Positions 47,766-57,326 of a stretch of 64,000 bases of DNA are shown piece after piece. The notes beneath the pieces are model-generated. The model did not search any database. It was not told where the DNA came from and worked only from the letters and a program-made list of their open reading frames with translations. The stretch is from assembly GCA_004556545.1 (NCBI GenBank), contig SFGO01000003.1, positions 8,933 through 72,932 on the forward strand, given 5' to 3'. The translations under genes were made by a program, and so were the position numbers. Each line of letters begins with the position of its first letter. Positions within the stretch are counted from its first letter, which is position 1. This DNA is from Clostridiales bacterium (lineage in GTDB: Bacteria; Bacillota; Clostridia; Christensenellales; Aristaeellaceae).

Positions 47766-50700
47766 GTGAGAACGCAAGAAGAAGCCGCCCGGCAGGGCCT
47801 GTATCTGCCTCAGATGGAACACGACGCCTGCGGAATTGGAGCCGTGGTCAGCATTGAGGGGCTCAAGACCCGCAGCACGGTAGATCAGGCGTTGAAAATT
47901 GTAGAAAAGCTGGAGCATCGCGCAGGCAAGGACGCCGACGGCAGCACCGGCGACGGCGTGGGCATCATGACGCAGATTCCCCACGCTTTTTTCAGCCGTC
48001 TGGAACTGGGCTTCGACCTGCCCGGCGAGCGGGACTACGGCGTTGGAATGCTGTTTCTGCCCGCCGACCATCTGAAACGGGCGCAGGCCCGGAAGCTGAT
48101 GGAGATCGTGACCCAGAAGGAAGGATTGCGGTTTCTGGGCTGGCGAACCGTGCCGGTTTGCCCGGAAGTGCTGGGCGAACGGGCGCGGGCCTGTATGCCC
48201 GTGATCGAGCAGTGCTTTATTGCCCGGCCCGACCGGCTGAAGCAGGGCGTCGACTTTGACCGGCGGCTGTATGTGGTTCGCCGGGCCTTTGAGCAGAGCA
48301 ACGCCGATACGTATGTATGCTCGCTGTCCAGCCGCACGGTGGTGTATAAGGGCATGTTTCTGGTCAGCCAGCTGCGCGCCTTTTATCCGGACCTGCAAAG
48401 CGAGGATTTCACCAGCGCCATTGCCATGGTGCATTCCCGTTTTTCCACCAATACCTTCCCCAGCTGGGAACGGGCCCACCCCAACCGGCTCATCCTGCAC
48501 AACGGCGAAATCAACACCATCCGCGGCAACGTGGACCGAATGATCGCCCGGGAGGAGACCCTCAGCTCTCCATTGATGGAAAGCGATATGGACAAGGTGC
48601 TGCCCGTCATCAACGGCGAGGGCAGCGACTCGGCCATGCTGGACAATACGCTGGAATTCCTGATGATGAACGGCGTGCCGCTGCCGCTGGCCGTGATGAT
48701 GACCATCCCGGAGCCGTGGCAGAACGAGCGGGATATTTCCCGCACCCGGCGGGATCTGTACCGCTATTACGCCACTATGATGGAGCCTTGGGACGGCCCT
48801 GCCTCCATCCTGTTTTCCGACGGCGACGTGATGGGCGCAGTGCTGGACCGCAACGGACTGCGGCCCTCCCGCTACTATATTACGGATGACAACATGCTGG
48901 TTCTTTCCAGCGAGGTAGGCGTGCTGGATATTCCGCCGGAGAGGATTGTGAAAAAATCCCGGGTGCGCTCCGGCCAGATGCTGCTGGTGGATACGGTGCA
49001 GAAGCGCATCATCGAGGACGGCGAGCTGAAGGAAGAATACGCCGCCCGCCAGCCCTACGGCGAATGGCTGGACGGCAACCTGCTTTCGCTCAACGACCTG
49101 CCGCTGCCCAACCATGCCATTCCGCCGCTGGAGCAGACCGCCCGGGATCGGCTGTACAAGGCCTTCGGCTATACCTACGAGGACGTGAAGGAGGTCATCC
49201 TTCCCATGGCCCGTACCGGCGCGGAGCCTACGGCTTCCATGGGGGCGGATATTCCGCTGGCCGTGCTTTCGGAAAAGCATCAGGTGTTATTTTCCTATTT
49301 CCGGCAGCTCTTCGCACAGGTCACCAACCCGCCTATCGACGCCATTCGGGAGAAAATCGTCACCGATACGGCGGTGTACGTGGGCAGCGACGGCAACCTA
49401 CTGGAGGACAAGCCGGAGAACTGCGCCGTTCTGCGGCTGGAACAGCCCATTCTGTCCAACGCCGACCTTCTGCGCATCCGCAGCGCAAAGCAGAAATCCC
49501 TGCGGGTAGCGAATATCTCCATTCTGTATTACCGGGCCGAGCCCATCGAACGGGCGCTGAATCATCTGTTTGTGGCCTGCGACCGTGCCTACAAGAACGG
49601 GGCCAATGTGCTTATCCTGTCCGACCGGGGAGTGGATGAAAACCATATGGCGATTCCGTCCCTGCTGGCAGTGTCGGCGCTGGAGCATCATCTCATCAAT
49701 ACCCGCCGCCGCACGGCCATCAGCGTGATTCTGGAAACAGCCGACCCGAGGGACGTCCATCATTTCGCCCTGCTGCTGGGCTACGGCGCTCGAGCCATCA
49801 ACCCCTATCTGGCGCTGGAATGCGTCGATGAGCTGATCGAAAAGGGGCTGCTGGACAAGGACCGTCATGCCGCCGAGCAGGACTATATCGGCGCGGTGGT
49901 GCAGGGCGTGAGCAAGGTGGCCTCCAAGATGGGCATTTCCGTTTTGCAGTCCTATCAGAGCGCACAGATTTTCGAGGCCGTGGGCATCCGTCAGGACGTG
50001 ATCGACCGCTATTTTACCAACACCGTTTCCCGGGTGGGCGGCATCGGGCTGGAAGAGATCAACGAGGACGTGAAATACCGCCACGACCGGGCCTTCGATC
50101 CGCTGGATCTGGAAACGGATACCACGCTGGATTCGCTGGGCAATCACCGTCTGCGCAGCGGCTGCGATAAGGAAGATCACCTCTACAATCCCCAGACCAT
50201 CGTGACCCTGCAGCGGGCTGTGCGGGAAGGCAGCATGGAGCGGTTCCGCCAGTACACTGCCATGGTGGACGACGAGACAAGGCCCCATACGCTGCGCGGC
50301 ACGCTGGAATTCGCGTTTGACCAATGCACTCCCGTGCCGCTGGAAGAGGTGGAGCCTGCTTCCGAGATCGTGAAGCGCTTCAAGACCGGGGCCATGTCCT
50401 ACGGCTCTATTTCGCAGGAGGCTCACGAATGTCTGGCTGAGGCCATGAACCGGCTGGGAGGACGATCCAATTCCGGCGAGGGCGGCGAAAGCGAAGAACG
50501 GCTGAACACGGAGCGCGGCTCCAAGATCAAGCAGGTCGCCTCCGGCCGCTTCGGCGTGACCAGCGAATACCTGATGAGCGCCGAGGAAATTCAGATCAAA
50601 ATGGCGCAGGGAGCCAAGCCCGGCGAGGGCGGACACCTGCCCGGCAGCAAGGTCTATCCGTGGATTGCCAAAACCCGGCTGTCCACCCCCGGCGTGAGCC

Positions 50701-52283
50701 TGATTTCCCCGCCGCCCCATCATGATATTTATTCCATCGAGGATCTGGCTCAGCTGATTTACGACCTGAAGTGCGCCAACCGGCGGGCGCGGATCTCCGT
50801 CAAGCTGGTCAGCGAGGCGGGCGTAGGCACGGTGGCCGCGGGCGTGGCCAAGGCCGGGGCGCAGGTGATCCTGATTTCCGGCAGCGACGGCGGCACCGGC
50901 GCGGCGCCCCGCACCTCCATCCACAACGCGGGCCTGCCCTGGGAACTGGGCGTGGCGGAGGCGCATCAGACCCTTTCTCTGAACGGCCTGCGTTCCCGGG
51001 TGGCCATCGAGACCGACGGCAAGCTCATGAGCGGCCGGGACGTGGCCATCGCCTGTATGCTGGGCGCAGAGGAATTCGGCTTTGCTACCGCGCCGCTGGT
51101 CTGCATGGGCTGCGTGATGATGCGGGTATGCAATCTGGATACCTGCCCGGTGGGCATCGCCACCCAAAACCCGGAGCTTCGCAAACGCTTCAAGGGCAAA
51201 CCGGAATATGTGATGAATTTCATACTCTTCATCGCCGAGGAGCTGCGGGAGATCATGGCGCGGCTGGGCGTTCGCAGCGTGAAGGAGCTGATCGGCCGGG
51301 GCGACCTTCTGCGGGTGCGGCAGCATCAGGCCACCCGCCGGGCCGCTTCCATCGATATGAGCCGGATCGTCGGCCATCGCATCAACGAATACCGCCGCCC
51401 GGAGGACACCTTCGACTTCCACACGGAGAAGACGGTGGACGAACGGGTGCTGCTGAAAAAGCTGAACCTGAAAAGCGTGAAGCCGCAAAGTACCGAGCTG
51501 GAGGTTTCCAGCACCGACCGGGCCTTCGGCACCATCTTCGGCAGCGAAGTGACCCGCGTCCACGGCACGTCTCTGAAGGAAGACACCTATACCATCCGGG
51601 CGACCGGCGGCGGCGGACAGTCCTTCGGCGCGTTCATCCCCAAGGGCGTGACCATCCGCCTGACCGGCGACAGCAACGACTATTTCGGCAAGGGCCTGTC
51701 CGGCGGCAAGCTGGCGGTTCGTCCCCCGGAAAACGCCCGCTTTCGGGCGGATGAAAACATCATTATCGGCAATGTGGCGCTTTACGGCGCGACCAGCGGT
51801 CAGGCCTATGTCTGCGGCGCGGCAGGCGAGCGCTTTGCCGTGCGCAATTCCGGCGCGGCAGCCGTGGTGGAGGGCGTGGGCGATCATGGCTGCGAGTACA
51901 TGACCGGCGGCTGTGTGGCGGTACTGGGCAAGACAGGGCGGAATTTCGCCGCAGGCATGTCCGGCGGCGTGGCCTATGTGCTGGACGAGAACCACGATCT
52001 GTATCTGCGGGTGAACAAGCAGATGGTGGAGATTGAAAAGCTCACGTCCGAGCACGATACGGAGACGCTGCGCAGCATGATCGAGGCCCATGTTCGGGAA
52101 ACGGGTTCCGAAAAGGGAAAACGTCTGCTGGATAACTTCGCGGAGTCCGTAAGCAAATTCAAGAAGATCATTCCCCGGGATTTCCGCCAGATGCTGGGGG
52201 CCATCGCCCGCTACGAGGGGCAGGGCCTGACCCGGGAAGAAGCGGAACTGGAAGCGTTCCGGGAAATGTCGGAGGGCAGGTGA
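47766..52283 (+). CDS. gltB: Glutamate synthase large subunit
   Basis: 1505 aa. It transfers the glutamine amide to 2-oxoglutarate. The N-terminal class II amidotransferase begins at Cys in EHDACGIGAV after a short propeptide (about 22 residues), with HSRFSTNTFPSW and HNGEINTIRGN downstream. The synthase domain has KPGEGGHLPG and the FMN site GSDGGTGAAPRTS, with the 3Fe-4S cysteines in CVMMRVCNLDTCPVG. The C-terminal GXGXG helix domain (GGCVAVLGKTGRNFAAGMSGG, in parts) ends the protein. The start GTG 47766 has AAAGGGG upstream; it lies 4 nt after the ANTAR stop. Confidence 0.97.
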   Translation: MRTQEEAARQGLYLPQMEHDACGIGAVVSIEGLKTRSTVDQALKIVEKLEHRAGKDADGSTGDGVGIMTQIPHAFFSRLELGFDLPGERDYGVGMLFLPADHLKRAQARKLMEIVTQKEGLRFLGWRTVPVCPEVLGERARACMPVIEQCFIARPDRLKQGVDFDRRLYVVRRAFEQSNADTYVCSLSSRTVVYKGMFLVSQLRAFYPDLQSEDFTSAIAMVHSRFSTNTFPSWERAHPNRLILHNGEINTIRGNVDRMIAREETLSSPLMESDMDKVLPVINGEGSDSAMLDNTLEFLMMNGVPLPLAVMMTIPEPWQNERDISRTRRDLYRYYATMMEPWDGPASILFSDGDVMGAVLDRNGLRPSRYYITDDNMLVLSSEVGVLDIPPERIVKKSRVRSGQMLLVDTVQKRIIEDGELKEEYAARQPYGEWLDGNLLSLNDLPLPNHAIPPLEQTARDRLYKAFGYTYEDVKEVILPMARTGAEPTASMGADIPLAVLSEKHQVLFSYFRQLFAQVTNPPIDAIREKIVTDTAVYVGSDGNLLEDKPENCAVLRLEQPILSNADLLRIRSAKQKSLRVANISILYYRAEPIERALNHLFVACDRAYKNGANVLILSDRGVDENHMAIPSLLAVSALEHHLINTRRRTAISVILETADPRDVHHFALLLGYGARAINPYLALECVDELIEKGLLDKDRHAAEQDYIGAVVQGVSKVASKMGISVLQSYQSAQIFEAVGIRQDVIDRYFTNTVSRVGGIGLEEINEDVKYRHDRAFDPLDLETDTTLDSLGNHRLRSGCDKEDHLYNPQTIVTLQRAVREGSMERFRQYTAMVDDETRPHTLRGTLEFAFDQCTPVPLEEVEPASEIVKRFKTGAMSYGSISQEAHECLAEAMNRLGGRSNSGEGGESEERLNTERGSKIKQVASGRFGVTSEYLMSAEEIQIKMAQGAKPGEGGHLPGSKVYPWIAKTRLSTPGVSLISPPPHHDIYSIEDLAQLIYDLKCANRRARISVKLVSEAGVGTVAAGVAKAGAQVILISGSDGGTGAAPRTSIHNAGLPWELGVAEAHQTLSLNGLRSRVAIETDGKLMSGRDVAIACMLGAEEFGFATAPLVCMGCVMMRVCNLDTCPVGIATQNPELRKRFKGKPEYVMNFILFIAEELREIMARLGVRSVKELIGRGDLLRVRQHQATRRAASIDMSRIVGHRINEYRRPEDTFDFHTEKTVDERVLLKKLNLKSVKPQSTELEVSSTDRAFGTIFGSEVTRVHGTSLKEDTYTIRATGGGGQSFGAFIPKGVTIRLTGDSNDYFGKGLSGGKLAVRPPENARFRADENIIIGNVALYGATSGQAYVCGAAGERFAVRNSGAAAVVEGVGDHGCEYMTGGCVAVLGKTGRNFAAGMSGGVAYVLDENHDLYLRVNKQMVEIEKLTSEHDTETLRSMIEAHVRETGSEKGKRLLDNFAESVSKFKKIIPRDFRQMLGAIARYEGQGLTREEAELEAFREMSEGR

Positions 52284-52289
52284 GCGCAG

Positions 52290-53732
52290 ATGGGAAAGAA
52301 AGATGGATTTTTGCTCTATGAACGCCAGAACACTCCGGCGCAGGATCCGTCCGGCCGGATCGGCGGGTTTGCGGAATTTCATACGCCGCTGCCCCTGCAG
52401 GAACGTCGCAGACAGGCAGCGCGCTGCATGAACTGCGGCGTGCCCTTCTGCCAGAGCGGCGTGGAGCTGGGCGGCATGGTGACGGGCTGTCCGCAGCACA
52501 ACCTGATCCCGGAATGGAACGATATGCTGTATCTGGGCAATACCCGCCATGCGCTGGATCGCCTGACCAAGACCAACTGTTTTCCGGAGTTCACGGGGCG
52601 GGTCTGCCCGGCGCTCTGCGAAGCGGCCTGCACCTGCGGCCTGAACGGGGACAGCGTGACCGTCCGGGAAAACGAGCTTTCGATCATTGAGGAAGGCTTT
52701 GAGAAAGGCTGGATGCAGCCGCAGCCGCCCCGAACCCGTTCGGGAAAGCGGGTCGCCGTGGTGGGCAGCGGCCCTTCCGGGCTGGCGGCGGCCTATGTGC
52801 TGAACCGCCGGGGGCATTCCGTGACGGTATTCGAGAAGGCTGACCGTCCCGGCGGGCTGCTGATGTACGGCATTCCCAATATGAAGCTGGATAAGAAGAT
52901 CGTGCAGCGCCGGGTTCGTCTGATGGAGGCGGAAGGGGTGACTTTCCGCACCGGCACGGCAGTGGGGGAGGATATTTCCGCCGAGGAACTGCGCCGGGAG
53001 TACGACGCGGTGCTGCTTTGCTGCGGCGCGGGTCAGCCGCGGGATCTGAAGCTGCCGGGTCGGGACGCGGAGGGCGTGTATTTCGCCGTGGATTTTCTGA
53101 CCGCAGCCACCCGGCATTTGCTGGACGGTACGCCTGCTATTGACGCCAAGGGAAAGCATGTCGTCATCGTGGGCGGCGGCGACACGGGCAACGACTGCGT
53201 AGGCACCTGTCTCCGCATGGGCTGCGCCAGCGTCACCCAGCTGGAAATGATGCCCAAGCCCCCGGAAAAGCGGCTGGAAAGCAACCCGTGGCCCGAATGG
53301 CCCCGGGTGCTGAAAACGGACTACGGCCAGCAGGAAGCCATTGCGGTTTTCGGACAGGATCCCCGCCTGTTTGAAACGACGGCGCAGGAGATCCTGAAGG
53401 ACGAAAAGGGTCATATCCGGGCGCTGAAAACCGTGCGTCTGGCGGGGCGGGAGCCGGTTCCCGGCACGGAGACCGAGCTTCCCTGCGACCTTCTGCTGAT
53501 CGCCGCCGGGTTTGTGGGGTGCATGCCCATGGTGCCGGAAGCGTTCGGCGTGGGCGTGACCGAACGGGGCAGAGTGCTGACGGAGGACTACCAGACGGAA
53601 GCCTCGGGCGTGTTCTGCGCGGGCGATATGCGGCGCGGACAGTCGCTGGTGGTCTGGGCCATCCGGGAAGGCCGGGAAGCCGCCTGTCGGATGGATCGTT
53701 TCCTGATGGGATACAGCGAATTGGAAGGCTGA
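52290..53732 (+). CDS. gltD: Glutamate synthase small subunit
   Basis: 480 aa. It passes NAD(P)H electrons to GltB. The N-terminus carries the 4Fe-4S cysteines in CMNCGVPFCQSG, GCPQHN and CPALCEAACTCG. The FAD site is VAVVGSGPSGLAAAYVL, the NAD(P)H site is VVIVGGGDTGNDCVGT, and the GD motif is VFCAGDMRRGQSLVVWA. It begins 7 nt after gltB, so both come from one transcript with the ANTAR gene. A strong terminator follows. Confidence 0.97.
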   Translation: MGKKDGFLLYERQNTPAQDPSGRIGGFAEFHTPLPLQERRRQAARCMNCGVPFCQSGVELGGMVTGCPQHNLIPEWNDMLYLGNTRHALDRLTKTNCFPEFTGRVCPALCEAACTCGLNGDSVTVRENELSIIEEGFEKGWMQPQPPRTRSGKRVAVVGSGPSGLAAAYVLNRRGHSVTVFEKADRPGGLLMYGIPNMKLDKKIVQRRVRLMEAEGVTFRTGTAVGEDISAEELRREYDAVLLCCGAGQPRDLKLPGRDAEGVYFAVDFLTAATRHLLDGTPAIDAKGKHVVIVGGGDTGNDCVGTCLRMGCASVTQLEMMPKPPEKRLESNPWPEWPRVLKTDYGQQEAIAVFGQDPRLFETTAQEILKDEKGHIRALKTVRLAGREPVPGTETELPCDLLLIAAGFVGCMPMVPEAFGVGVTERGRVLTEDYQTEASGVFCAGDMRRGQSLVVWAIREGREAACRMDRFLMGYSELEG

Positions 53733-53740
53733 AATAGAAT

Positions 53741-53783
53741 AAGGAAGAGCGGCGCGCCTACAGGAACGCGCCGCTCTTCCTTC
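53741..53783. terminator. Terminator of the gltBD operon
   Basis: A 16-bp stem (AAGGAAGAGCGGCGCG, 53741-53756, with 53767-53782) and a 10-nt loop. The T-run is short (TTCG), but stem strength and position just after gltD support the call; it may work in both directions. Confidence 0.75.
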
Positions 53784-53806
53784 GTTGACAAGCTTCATCA
53801 ACGTTT

Positions 53807-53850
53807 CTGCCCGAAAGATCGGTGAACGACCTTTCGGGCAGCCTTGTTTT
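53807..53850. terminator. Second convergent hairpin, terminator-like
   Basis: An 11-bp stem CTGCCCGAAAG/CTTTCGGGCAG (53807-53817 and 53831-53841) with CCTTGTTTTA on the plus side. It lies between the converging gltD and secreted-protein genes. Confidence 0.65.
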
Positions 53851-53874
53851 ATGCGTTTTGAAAAGAAGCCGAGA

Positions 53875-54393
53875 TTATTCGCCCTGAATGGAAGCCATCA
53901 CGAAGGAGAGGATGGCGGCAAAGCCTTCGTCGGACTTCGGAGAGCCTGCAACCTCCAGAACATATCCGGCTTCGGTCGTAAAGGCGATGCAGGCGGTGTC
54001 GCTTTCTTCCAGAACGTAGGTCACAGCAGGCAGACCATTCACGGTCACGTCCTCCACCTCGGTGGCGCCGTTGTCAGCCAGCGCGGCCTTGTAGTCTTCC
54101 AGAGACATGCCGTCCACATCCGCATACACCACGGCGATGGCGGCGGATTCGTCTTCGGTCATGTAATAGCCGATGTAGCCGCCTTCTTTGTCCTCGTCGG
54201 TCAGCTCCACAGCGGCGAGAACGGTAGGCATCCACATTTTGATGGAAATTTCATCAAAAGTGACGAATTCTCCCTTGGCGATGGTTTCCGCGCCCTGCTC
54301 CTGCAGATCGGCCCAGTTGATCTCCGTGGCAAAGGCCGGAAGAGCGCACAGCATCATGGCAGCGGTCAAAAAAAGGGCAACGAGTTTCTTCAT
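53875..54393 (-). CDS. Small secreted protein of unknown function
   Basis: 172 aa. ATG 54393 follows TGAGGAGG. The signal peptide MKKLVALFLTAAMMLCALPA is cleaved near AFATE. The mature part is acidic, with repeated short alpha-beta patterns (MSLEDYKAALADNGATEVED, then VNGLPAVTYVLEESDTA) like small sensory or adhesive domains. No catalytic residues are evident. It follows the LuxR-type regulator on the same strand after about 145 nt and may be one of its targets, which is only a guess. Confidence 0.7.
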   Translation of the reverse strand: MKKLVALFLTAAMMLCALPAFATEINWADLQEQGAETIAKGEFVTFDEISIKMWMPTVLAAVELTDEDKEGGYIGYYMTEDESAAIAVVYADVDGMSLEDYKAALADNGATEVEDVTVNGLPAVTYVLEESDTACIAFTTEAGYVLEVAGSPKSDEGFAAILSFVMASIQGE

Positions 54394-54539
54394 GGGTATT
54401 TCCTCCTCAGTATGGTGACAGCGCACTGTCAAATGATCGTTTGTCAGGCGTCGCCTTATCCGCGAAGCGCACCCTTAACGATGAGGAAATGATACCACCG
54501 CGACACCCGGACCGCAACTGTACCATAGTACAGTCTGTC

Positions 54540-56900
54540 CTACAGGATATGGAGTGCCTGAGCGATCTGTACGGCGTCGACCAGATTTTTGGCGTCCAGC
54601 TTTCGGTAGTTCTGCGAAGCGTGATATTTGACGGTTCGGGGCGTAATGTGCAGCTTTTCTGAGATTTCCTTTGCGGTATAACCGGCCGCCTGCAAGCGCA
54701 AAACCTGAAGCGCCGTCTCCGAAAAAGCGGAAATGTCGATCCCCATTCCCTGCAAATATTGGGGGTAAAGCTGCGCCATGCGTTCGGTTTCCCGCATCGT
54801 CTGCTGAAACCATTCCGCCAGTTTGGGATGATTTTGGCAAAAGGCTGTCTTGATCTCCGCCAGCATCGGTAGGATGGCCGCCCCTTTTTCGCTGATGATG
54901 GGAACGAAATGGTATTCGCCGACTTTCAGCAGGGTCTGAACGAATTCCTCTTTCCACGGCTTTCCGGTTCGCCGCAGAATGACGGCGTTCAAAAGCCGGC
55001 AGTCCATCTGGATATAGGTGCGCTGCGCATAATCGGCATACAGAAGCATCCGCCGGATCAGCGCCTGCGCGTCCGTATGCTTGCCGAGCGCGATATAGCC
55101 ATAGATTTTGGTCATATACAGATAACGGTTCAGCGTGCAGAATTCCACGGTCTCGTCCGGGACTCTTTCCATCCAGGAGCGGATTTTTCCCGTTTCATTT
55201 TGGTAAAGCCCCAGCCAGCAGGAAAATGCGCTGACGGAATCAGACAGGTGGGACAGCCCTTCCCGCTCGCATCGCTGGAGCATTCCGGCTGCCAGCCTCC
55301 GGGCGTATTCCATATCGCCCGTGCTTAGGGCAAGCCTTGCCTGAAGGGCAATATCGACCCACAGCATTTCGACGATGCCGTTGTTCTCGCATTGATTCTG
55401 CGCTTTGGTCAGACGGCTGAGCACCTTGAAGCGGTCTTCGCCTTTTTCATAGGCGCTTTCTCCCAATGCAGTCTGTACCAGACCGATGCCCGCCTTCCCA
55501 AGCATTTTCTCCACCACAGGGCCCAGCGTGTTGGCCAGAAACAGATCCGTTTTGCTCCATTCGCAGAAATCCTTGCCGCCGTTCATGAGGCTGGGCTGAT
55601 TGTTGGTCAGGGATACGGGCCGGAGAACATTCCCGCTGCCGTGCAGTGCGCTGAAGAGGGTGGGCAGGATGCGGGCAATTTCTCGCGAACCCCTGTGCGG
55701 AAGGACGATATCAAGATAAAAAACCTGCCCATTGGCCTCGCTGCGGGCATTGCCCCGGGAGGCAGCGGCATATTCTTTCAGGCGCTGGTACCAGTATTCG
55801 CTTTTTTCCGTGTTCATCAGCACGGAATATAGGACGCTCAGCGCGCTCATCAGAACCGGTTCGTTTTGGACGTCCTCCTCTGAAAGCGCCTGATAGTATT
55901 GCCTCAGCGCCCAGTAGCTGCCGACGCCCGGATGCTTCCGCGCTTCCCGGAGCAAAAGGGAACGGATGCTGTCCGCGTCGCCGCAGCGCTGATAGAGCCT
56001 GAGCGCCCGCATCGTCTGACCGCTGGTTTCACAGTATCGTCCCGCATTGTACATCAGCTGATAGATGCATTTGTGCCCAAAAACCACTAAAGCCTGTTCC
56101 CGCAGCGCTTCCAGCAGTACCGGACGAATGTGCCATTCTCCGCCGTCGCATTGGAGGATATTGCCGGCCTGTTCCGCACGATGGAGCAGCGAAGCGGCGT
56201 CGTCCTCTCCGGTGATGGCTTCCGCCAGTTCCAGCGTAAAAGCGTCTACAACGCTGACCTGCATCAGAAAGCTTCGGATATCCTCCTTCCAATGGCTGAT
56301 GACGTCCGATTGGAGATAATCCATGAAAACTCTTTTGATGTCGGCTTCCAGAGCATTTCCGTCGGCGGCTCCCTGCTGGATCCGGCGAAGAAAAAGATTC
56401 AGCGCCATGATATTTCCTTCAGTTGTCTCCAGCCATAGCCGGATCCGTTCCGGGGAAAGCTTCAGGCCCACAGAAGGGCAGAACTCCGCTAATTCGTCGG
56501 CGGTAACGCGCAGATCGTCCTCCGGGATCACTATGATTTTGGCCTGAAGCGCCAGAGAAGAAGCCCATGCGGGCAAAGAAGCGCGGCCGATCAGCACCAT
56601 TCGGCAGCCCTCCTTGCCGATCATTGGAACGAGCTTTTGGGGCAGGGTATCGCCCTCCACACCATGAAGGTCATCCAATATGGTATATTCATCGGCGGTG
56701 CAGTGCGAAAGTTTTTCCATCAGCACCTCTTCCGGCTCCGTCCCGCTGATCCAGCGCGTGGAAGCACGGTCAAAAACCTGCGCTGCGACGCTTGTTTTGC
56801 CAAAACCCGTCGCGCCGCAGAGATAGACGCTCATTTTCAGTTCCTTTGCCGCCTGAAGTTTTTTCGGGGCTTTTTTTGCAAACCAGATCTGCTTGTCCAA
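54540..56900 (-). CDS. MalT-like LuxR-family transcriptional regulator
   Basis: 786 aa, a large ATP-binding LuxR regulator of the STAND type. The Walker A is GATGFGKTS (about residue 30) and Walker B-like YTILDDLHG follows. A winged-helix region and a long helical TPR-like middle (residues about 280-700) lead to the C-terminal LuxR helix-turn-helix: AAGYTAKEISEKLHITPRTV and KYHASQNYRKL. Members switch on targets when a small ligand and ATP drive oligomerisation. The start is TTG 56900 with GGGAGGAG 5 nt upstream. The leader of about 155 nt is highly structured, and an inverted repeat sits at the promoter. Confidence 0.9.
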   Translation of the reverse strand: MDKQIWFAKKAPKKLQAAKELKMSVYLCGATGFGKTSVAAQVFDRASTRWISGTEPEEVLMEKLSHCTADEYTILDDLHGVEGDTLPQKLVPMIGKEGCRMVLIGRASLPAWASSLALQAKIIVIPEDDLRVTADELAEFCPSVGLKLSPERIRLWLETTEGNIMALNLFLRRIQQGAADGNALEADIKRVFMDYLQSDVISHWKEDIRSFLMQVSVVDAFTLELAEAITGEDDAASLLHRAEQAGNILQCDGGEWHIRPVLLEALREQALVVFGHKCIYQLMYNAGRYCETSGQTMRALRLYQRCGDADSIRSLLLREARKHPGVGSYWALRQYYQALSEEDVQNEPVLMSALSVLYSVLMNTEKSEYWYQRLKEYAAASRGNARSEANGQVFYLDIVLPHRGSREIARILPTLFSALHGSGNVLRPVSLTNNQPSLMNGGKDFCEWSKTDLFLANTLGPVVEKMLGKAGIGLVQTALGESAYEKGEDRFKVLSRLTKAQNQCENNGIVEMLWVDIALQARLALSTGDMEYARRLAAGMLQRCEREGLSHLSDSVSAFSCWLGLYQNETGKIRSWMERVPDETVEFCTLNRYLYMTKIYGYIALGKHTDAQALIRRMLLYADYAQRTYIQMDCRLLNAVILRRTGKPWKEEFVQTLLKVGEYHFVPIISEKGAAILPMLAEIKTAFCQNHPKLAEWFQQTMRETERMAQLYPQYLQGMGIDISAFSETALQVLRLQAAGYTAKEISEKLHITPRTVKYHASQNYRKLDAKNLVDAVQIAQALHIL

Positions 56901-57060
56901 GATGCTCCTCCCGGTATGATCGAACGTCGGAGCCGTATCCTTCGCAGCCTGCGGCGGATACGGCTATGAATACCTGAAAAAACGGCTTGCGGTGTTGAAA
57001 CGGCTGCTCCAAAAGGAGCGCGGATGGCCGCCGTGTGTTTTCATCCGTTCAGGCCGCTCC
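56901..57060 (-). other. Structured leader of the LuxR-type regulator mRNA
   Basis: Near the 5' end two stems compete. GGAGCG/CGCTCC plus CGGATG/CATCCG (57015-57060) excludes GCTCC-N4-GGAGC (57006-57019). A further perfect 10-bp hairpin AGCCGTATCC/GGATACGGCT (56931-56965) lies just before the ribosome binding site. No known riboswitch class is recognised. Confidence 0.5.
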
Positions 57061-57094
57061 ATTATAGCACGGAAAGGGAAATACTGCTATTTCC
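57061..57094 (-). promoter_or_regulatory. Extended -10 promoter with inverted repeat, LuxR-type gene
   Basis: Minus strand TGCTATAAT gives an extended -10 (57061-57066) without a consensus -35. GGAAATACTGCTATTTCC (57077-57094), with perfect 7-bp arms, occupies the region where the -35 should lie, consistent with a regulator site. Confidence 0.6.
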
Positions 57095-57196
57095 GAATGA
57101 CATGGAAGTACGTTCTGCTTGCAGGCAGCAGAAACAGACCTTGGACAGAGCGGCTGAGGGGGCTGAAATTTTTTTGCCTAAAAAGATAAAAGACGG

Positions 57197-57225
57197 TTGA
57201 CAGCAGAAGGAGAGTATGGTAGTAT
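57197..57225 (+). promoter_or_regulatory. Promoter of the DUF3793-flavodoxin operon
   Basis: TTGACA (57197-57202), a 17-nt spacer, and TAGTAT (57220-57225). Confidence 0.75.
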
Positions 57226-57232
57226 GAATTTG

Positions 57233-57252
57233 CGGTTAGTTGAGTTTAACCG
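57233..57252 (+). promoter_or_regulatory. GTTA-N8-TAAC operator, site 2
   Basis: CGGTTAGTTGAGTTTAACCG. The GTTA begins 9 nt after the -10 box, the same position as site 1 at 45439. Read on the other strand its core is GTTAAACTCAACTAAC. Confidence 0.75.
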
Positions 57253-57289
57253 AAGGAACTCCGAAACAGGAGCTTTCTTTTGGGAGGCT

Positions 57290-57307
57290 GGTTAAACACA
57301 ACTAACC
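57290..57307 (+). promoter_or_regulatory. GTTA-N8-TAAC operator, site 3
   Basis: GGTTAAACACAACTAACC lies between site 2 and the ribosome binding site of the DUF3793-like gene. Its centre is about 56 bp from that of site 2. Confidence 0.75.
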
Positions 57308-57326
57308 AAAGAAGGAGGGATGGAAA

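Noticed and set aside
49398..53801. 1467-codon minus-strand ORF opposite gltB and gltD
   Set aside because: Antisense to two fully recognisable genes; no domain content.
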